DNA of 8,687 bases from contig DMYC01000388.1 of assembly GCA_003482695.1 (NCBI GenBank), positions 529 to 9,215 of the forward strand. The letters are read 5' to 3'. The first letter of the stretch is position 1. The number at the start of each line of letters is the position of its first letter. The translations under genes and the position numbers were made by a program. Positions 5,759 to 8,687 of this stretch are shown here, piece by piece. The DNA is from Clostridiales bacterium UBA8960. Lineage in GTDB: Bacteria; Bacillota; Clostridia; Peptostreptococcales; Acidaminobacteraceae. Under the pieces are notes generated by a model. That model was not told the origin of the DNA and ran no database searches. It saw nothing but the letters and a program-made list of their open reading frames with translations.

Positions 5759-6131
5759 ATGAAGTTCCCCCTATTCTGTCTACAAATGGTGTCATTTCTC
5801 TTCAATTAGTATACCATCTCTCATGACTAACTTGCGCATATATTAATCACTTTTTTCCACCACTTTTATTCCATCACTGTTTTGCCACAATCATTTGCCA
5901 TCCCTACCAGTCTAATCGGATTCACTGACACACTTAGTCTAGCGGTTATGCGAGTGATGTGGTTCAAATTCAACATTCGCTCCCGCAATGCAAGACAGTT
6001 TATCTTTTCAGCTACTTCCGCCGCACTAATTCAAGTAAAAGTTTTCAAATTTTAAATATTCAGATGTTTACTTAAAGAAGAAATGATATGATAAAGCATA
6101 ACCCAACAAATTAAACCGCAAGGAGACTCAT
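5759..6131. other. Divergent intergenic region, 373 bp
   Basis: This region separates two divergent genes. It holds the extended -10 promoter of the deacetylase gene near its left edge and, near its right edge, AAGGAGA (6120-6126), the RBS of the acetyltransferase. In the middle, 5866-6030 is open on the minus strand for 55 codons without a stop (ending GKTVME) and is visibly less AT-rich than its surroundings. It has no ATG preceded by an RBS, and I do not recognise the peptide. GCGAGTG (5950-5956) can pair with CATTCGC (5974-5980). The middle may be a gene remnant or a structured RNA; neither is established. Confidence 0.4.
5808..5816 (-). promoter_or_regulatory. Extended -10 promoter of the deacetylase gene
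   Basis: Read on the minus strand, TGGTATACT is a TGn-extended -10 with hexamer TATACT (5813-5808). No good -35 stands 17 bases upstream, as is usual for extended -10 promoters. Transcription would begin near 5800 and give a leader of about 40 bases before the ATG at 5758. Confidence 0.5.
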
Positions 6132-6911
6132 ATGAATTTACCTGAAAAAATTGCTGCATGTGAAATCGCTTATGCAAAACAATTTTGCACCGACTATGAG
6201 GATGAGAACATTATCCGCTTTCGCCATCCTGAAATCAAAGACATGTACAGTCTAAATTATACTTTTATCAAAAATAAAAACAAAGAACTCAAATTGCGCA
6301 GTTTATGCGAAGAAGAAATCGCCTATTCTGTGAGAACTAGAGAAAAATATACAAACATATGTATAAATGGTTCTATTCATCCAAGAATTTTGACCTACAT
6401 CAAATACCCATCAATTTTAACCATAAATGGTTTCTATGTTTTCGATATGAAAAATTTCGACACTTTAACCGCTTTGGACGGATGTGAAGTGAAAAAAGTG
6501 GTCGCTCTTGAAACGCTTGAAGAAGTTCTCAAAATAGACATCGATGTGGATGGGGCAACGACCGATGCAGAGTTCTGTACCCGTAGGCTCTATGGTAAAA
6601 GTCGCGTTTACTTATCCAGTGAAGGCGTTGATGCTTATATTGGCTATCACAATGGCGAAGCAATAGGACGATGTGATCTGTTTATTCATGAAACCGTCGC
6701 AAAAATAGAAGATTTCTCCATTCCACAGAATCAGCAACGAAAAGGTTATGGAAAAACAATGCTGAAGCAGTTGATTCAAATCGCTGTGGATAAAGGGTGT
6801 GAAACAATATATTTGGTCACAGATGAGTCTGAAACCGCTAAGGACATGTATATAAAATCAGGGTTTAATCGATTGACCGAAACCACTGAAGTTCGCTTTA
6901 TTCTACGGTAG
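6132..6911 (+). CDS. GNAT-family N-acetyltransferase with a divergent N-terminal domain
   Basis: A 259-residue protein whose C-terminal half (about 150-259) is a GNAT fold. The acetyl-CoA pyrophosphate loop is Q201-Q-R-K-G-Y-G-K-T209, preceded by the strand VAKIEDFSI. It is followed by the helix MLKQLIQIAVDKG, the strand TIYLVT and the motif AKDMYIKSGFNRLTE typical of motif B. Residues 1-140 do not show a recognisable motif and may be a degenerate second GNAT-like domain that shapes the acceptor site. The acceptor could be a small molecule, antibiotic or peptide; the sequence does not say. Start: ATG at 6132 with AAGGAGA five bases upstream. The protein ends on a beta strand (EVRFILR). Its TAG stop touches the first base of repeat copy B, and the codons after the stop are in the same frame as the repeat-derived tail of the hydrolase at 662-1486. 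Confidence 0.85.
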   Translation: MNLPEKIAACEIAYAKQFCTDYEDENIIRFRHPEIKDMYSLNYTFIKNKNKELKLRSLCEEEIAYSVRTREKYTNICINGSIHPRILTYIKYPSILTINGFYVFDMKNFDTLTALDGCEVKKVVALETLEEVLKIDIDVDGATTDAEFCTRRLYGKSRVYLSSEGVDAYIGYHNGEAIGRCDLFIHETVAKIEDFSIPQNQQRKGYGKTMLKQLIQIAVDKGCETIYLVTDESETAKDMYIKSGFNRLTETTEVRFILR

Positions 6912-7030
6912 GTGTCAGACACCAAACCGGAAGTTCATTTTGAAGCAAACACTGAAACTTAGCAATACAGTCATTTTGATAACACTTATTAACCTCTGCT
7001 TCCGATTTGGTGCCTGTCACCAACGGAAGC
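6912..7030 (+). repeat. 119-bp REPIN/MITE-like palindromic element, copy B
   Basis: Copy B is exactly the same length as copy A (1436-1554), with nine mismatches and no gaps by hand alignment. Left arm 6912-6935 (GTGTCAGACACCAAACCGG...) and right arm 6997-7020 (TGCTTCCGATTTGGTGCCTG...) are inverted repeats at 19 of 24 positions. The right end folds as GCTTCCG/CGGAAGC enclosing TTGGTG/CACCAA with loop CCTGT. It begins at the base after the acetyltransferase stop. Read in that gene's frame it encodes VSDTKPEVHFEANTET and a stop, almost the same peptide as the hydrolase tail. There is no T-run after the hairpin, so it is a weaker terminator candidate than copy A. Confidence 0.85.
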
Positions 7031-7044
7031 AACCAACGGAAGCA
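7019..7044 (+). repeat. 13-bp tandem duplication at the right edge of copy B
   Basis: ACCAACGGAAGCA is present twice without interruption, at 7019-7031 and 7032-7044. The first copy is the right end of element B. The duplication may come from replication slippage on the hairpin, or from the event that joined the element to the downstream gene remnant. Confidence 0.85.
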
Positions 7045-7115
7045 CGTATCAGATTCCAAATATCGCCGATTATCAAGAGATGAATGATGCACTTGAGGCT
7101 GTTTTAAAACTATAA
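7032..7115 (+). pseudogene. Possible 3' remnant of a protein-coding gene
   Basis: After element B the sequence reads, in one frame, ...STYQIPNIADYQEMNDALEAVLKL and a TAA stop (7113-7115). The composition is that of a genuine protein C-terminus: an amphipathic helix with balanced charges. There is no start codon or RBS for it, and its upstream part is replaced by the repeat element. It is in the same phase as the acetyltransferase frame, but that protein appears complete without it, so it may be the end of a different gene lost by deletion. The parent family is not recognisable from 24 residues. Confidence 0.4.
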
Positions 7116-7144
7116 TAATGTCGCATTTAATCAAAACCAAAGGC

Positions 7145-7191
7145 TTAAAAGAACCCTCGAACAGGTTTTTCCTGGTCGAGGGTTCTTTTAA
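7145..7191 (+). terminator. Strong bidirectional terminator
   Basis: A 16-base outer stem (7145-7160 with 7176-7191, core AAAAGAACCCTCGA) is followed by one A/G mismatch and an inner four-base stem CAGG/CCTG around a TTTTT loop. Outer-stem A/T tracts supply a T-run on either strand. It lies between the gene remnant ending at 7115 and the convergent ATPase gene ending at 7232, so it should stop transcription from both sides. Confidence 0.9.
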
Positions 7192-7231
7192 AATTAAAAC
7201 TTGTTATACTTTTTATTAGGCGAGGTAGATA

Positions 7232-8527
7232 TCAAATTAAATAAACAGCATACAATGGCACCGATTTAATTCCCTCGTTAAATCCAAAATTTCTTCTTGA
7301 TATTCTTATACTATGAAGAGGTTGATACTGCCTCATGTATTCCATTAGACTTCTCGACCTTTTGTTGGTTGATGACTTAACTTCTATTGGTATAATATTT
7401 TCCTCTTGTTGAAGTAAAAAATCAACCTCACTTGTATTGTTTTTCCAATAGTATAGGTCATACCCCTTCGCTCTTAAATGCTGCGCCACATAATTTTCAG
7501 TAACAGCACCTTTAAACAAATTGTGCTCATTTTCTCTTACCATAGTCATATATGGCACCCTTGTAATTGCCATAAGTAGTCCTACATCACTGAAATACAA
7601 CTTGAACCCTTTGGGGTCTTTATAGACCGACAATGGAATTTCACCCCTATTAACCATAGCACATTCTAGACTAACTTGACTTAATAAAAGCCATTCTATT
7701 GAACTTCCATAAGTAAGCGCTTTAGCACCCTTTTCAACAACACTGTACTTGAACTTCCTTTGATCACCTGCCAACTGATCTGGTATCGACCGATAAATCG
7801 CTTGAACCTTCATCACTTCGGACTTTGTTGTATACTTACTCATATCTGCAATATACGCATTGATTATATTTTCATGTACTTGACGATCAAAATCAACAAT
7901 TCTTAAGCCACATCTGTTAAACTCATTAATCGCTGCGGGCATCCCCCCAACATATAAATACTGCGTATACCTTTCAATCAGTTGATCATGTATCACTTCT
8001 GGTAGTGCTTCATTCTTATTAAACGCCTCTTCGATACGTGGTAACAACATCTCTGAACCGATTCCCATTAAAAACTCATCAAATGTCAACGGATACAAAT
8101 AATGCATCTCCACTTTTCCAACTGGAAATGAATAATTTTCTCTATTTAAAGCAACACCAAGTAAGCTCCCTGCACCAACGACATGATACTTGACTAACGA
8201 TTCAGCAAAGTACTTCAGAGCTGTAACTGCTCTCATTTCAAGTTGAATTTCGTCAAAAATGATCAAAGTTGTCTCAATATCAATTTTTTTCATATAAGTC
8301 AACTCTATATCTGACAAAATTCTCTCTGGAACTAAGTCCTTGTCAAACAAGGTCTTCATCTGTGGTTCCAATTCAAAATTAATATACACGAAATCTTTGT
8401 AATATTGGGCTGCAAATTCCTTTAATAGATATGTTTTTCCAACCTGTCTGGCACCTAAGAGGAGAAGTGGTAACCTATTTTCCTTTTCTCTCCAAGCCAT
8501 CAAATCGTTTTTTTTATGACGAAACAT
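7232..8527 (-). CDS. AAA-family ATPase with C-terminal DUF4143 domain
   Basis: A 431-residue protein of the widespread AAA/DUF4143 family; cytoplasmic, of unknown cellular role. Walker A is GARQVGKT (25-32) and Walker B is TLIIFDE (87-93). They are followed by the sensor-like GAGSLLG (118-124), the family signature YLYPLTFDEFL (143-153) and GGMP (193-196). The DUF4143 part ends in a PD-(D/E)xK nuclease-like core: E343 in GAVTENYV, D368 in SEVDFLL, and E381-V-K383 in PIEVKSS. A nuclease-like site is therefore conserved, though activity is rarely shown in this family. Start: the ATG at 8527 follows AAGGTGG with seven bases between. A longer frame from 8548 begins inside the -10 hexamer of the gene's own promoter, so it cannot be in that transcript. 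It stands alone, with a terminator downstream and a palindrome-rich promoter upstream. Confidence 0.9.
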   Translation of the reverse strand: MFRHKKNDLMAWREKENRLPLLLLGARQVGKTYLLKEFAAQYYKDFVYINFELEPQMKTLFDKDLVPERILSDIELTYMKKIDIETTLIIFDEIQLEMRAVTALKYFAESLVKYHVVGAGSLLGVALNRENYSFPVGKVEMHYLYPLTFDEFLMGIGSEMLLPRIEEAFNKNEALPEVIHDQLIERYTQYLYVGGMPAAINEFNRCGLRIVDFDRQVHENIINAYIADMSKYTTKSEVMKVQAIYRSIPDQLAGDQRKFKYSVVEKGAKALTYGSSIEWLLLSQVSLECAMVNRGEIPLSVYKDPKGFKLYFSDVGLLMAITRVPYMTMVRENEHNLFKGAVTENYVAQHLRAKGYDLYYWKNNTSEVDFLLQQEENIIPIEVKSSTNKRSRSLMEYMRQYQPLHSIRISRRNFGFNEGIKSVPLYAVYLI

Positions 8528-8546
8528 ATAATCACCACCTTGATTC

Positions 8547-8576
8547 ATTATATCTCTTAAGTCAATAAAAAGTCAA
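8547..8576 (-). promoter_or_regulatory. Sigma-A promoter of the ATPase/DUF4143 gene
   Basis: On the minus strand TTGACT (8576-8571) and a perfect TATAAT (8552-8547) are separated by 18 bases. Transcription would start near 8540, giving a leader of about 13 bases that includes the AAGGTGG ribosome binding site. The -35 lies inside the inverted repeats at 8565-8612, which suggests repression by a DNA-binding protein at that site. Confidence 0.75.
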
Positions 8577-8612
8577 TTCTGACTTTTTATAAATAATTAA
8601 AAAGTCAGAATT
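8565..8612. repeat. Two overlapping, mutually exclusive inverted repeats upstream of the ATPase gene
   Basis: An 11-base perfect inverted repeat, ATAAAAAGTCA (8565-8575) with its complement at 8580-8590, has a four-base loop. A second, perfect 15-base inverted repeat, AATTCTGACTTTTTA (8575-8589) with its complement at 8598-8612, has an eight-base loop. They share the middle arm. A further pair, TTAAGTCA (8557-8564) and TGACTTAA (8641-8648), lies outside. The common core is AAGTCA/TGACTT, found five times in about 95 bases. The rest of the window to 8687 shows no gene. Confidence 0.8.
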
Positions 8613-8687
8613 ATCGTACTCATAGTATTTTAGATAAATCTGACTTAATCTAGCCATAGTACCTATATTTAAATAAAGCCTGAAACC

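Noticed and set aside
5961..5975. GGTTCAAATTC resembling a tRNA T-loop
   Set aside because: Flanking bases do not form a T-stem, and no acceptor, anticodon or D arm can be built around it.
50..5998. Similarity between 50-69 and 5979-5998 (CCGCAATGCAA core, 17 of 20 matching)
   Set aside because: Both precede plus-strand genes, but a match this short with three mismatches is expected by chance at this window size.
6898..7140. Minus-strand open frame of 80 codons over copy B
   Set aside because: It is composed almost wholly of repeat element and terminator-side sequence, with no RBS and no protein-like composition.

Overview
The window looks like a chromosomal accessory segment of a low-GC Bacillota, most likely a member of the Clostridia. 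The clues are AT-rich DNA, strong AAGGAGG-type ribosome binding sites, a TTG and a GTG start, a sigma-A style TTGACA/TATAAT promoter vocabulary, and protein families common in that group (DUF4386, DUF2500-like, AAA/DUF4143, small XRE regulators). No rRNA, tRNA, CRISPR array, transposase gene or phage structural gene is visible. A more precise taxon cannot be fixed from these genes.

Layout. On the + strand at the left: a flavodoxin-like protein (170-634) and an alpha/beta hydrolase (662-1486) form a two-gene unit that ends in a repeat-derived terminator. Next comes a regulatory module with its own operator-containing promoter: a four-helix membrane protein (1723-2316) overlapping a small XRE repressor (2309-2533), followed by a DUF4386 six-helix membrane protein (2636-3343). 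A strong bidirectional terminator (3346-3377) separates these from a minus-strand run of three cell-envelope genes read right to left: a polysaccharide-deacetylase lipoprotein (5758-4628), a DUF2500-like membrane protein (4564-4061) and a small membrane-anchored protein of unknown function (3870-3412). After a 373-bp divergent intergenic region lies a two-part GNAT acetyltransferase (6132-6911, +), then a repeat element and a decayed gene end (7032-7115), a bidirectional terminator (7145-7191), and a minus-strand AAA ATPase/DUF4143 protein (8527-7232). The promoter of that last gene lies inside a cluster of overlapping inverted repeats.

The most unusual thing here is a family of dispersed palindromic repeats. 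Two 119-bp copies of equal length (1436-1554 and 6912-7030, 110 of 119 positions identical by my hand alignment) have imperfect terminal inverted repeats built on GTGTCAGACACC and GGTGCCTGTCACC. They resemble a REP doublet (REPIN) or a very small MITE. Shorter relatives occur at 3386-3400, 3979-3990 and 4581-4607. The copies sit at gene ends: one supplies the last 31 codons of the hydrolase (with a 39-bp in-frame tandem duplication) and its terminator, and the other abuts the stop codon of the acetyltransferase in the same orientation and reading phase. No mobilising enzyme is encoded in the window.

I do not see one coherent new multi-gene system. The candidates for a second look are the repeat family and its effect on coding ends, the operator-controlled membrane-protein/XRE pair, and the nested inverted repeats controlling the DUF4143 ATPase.
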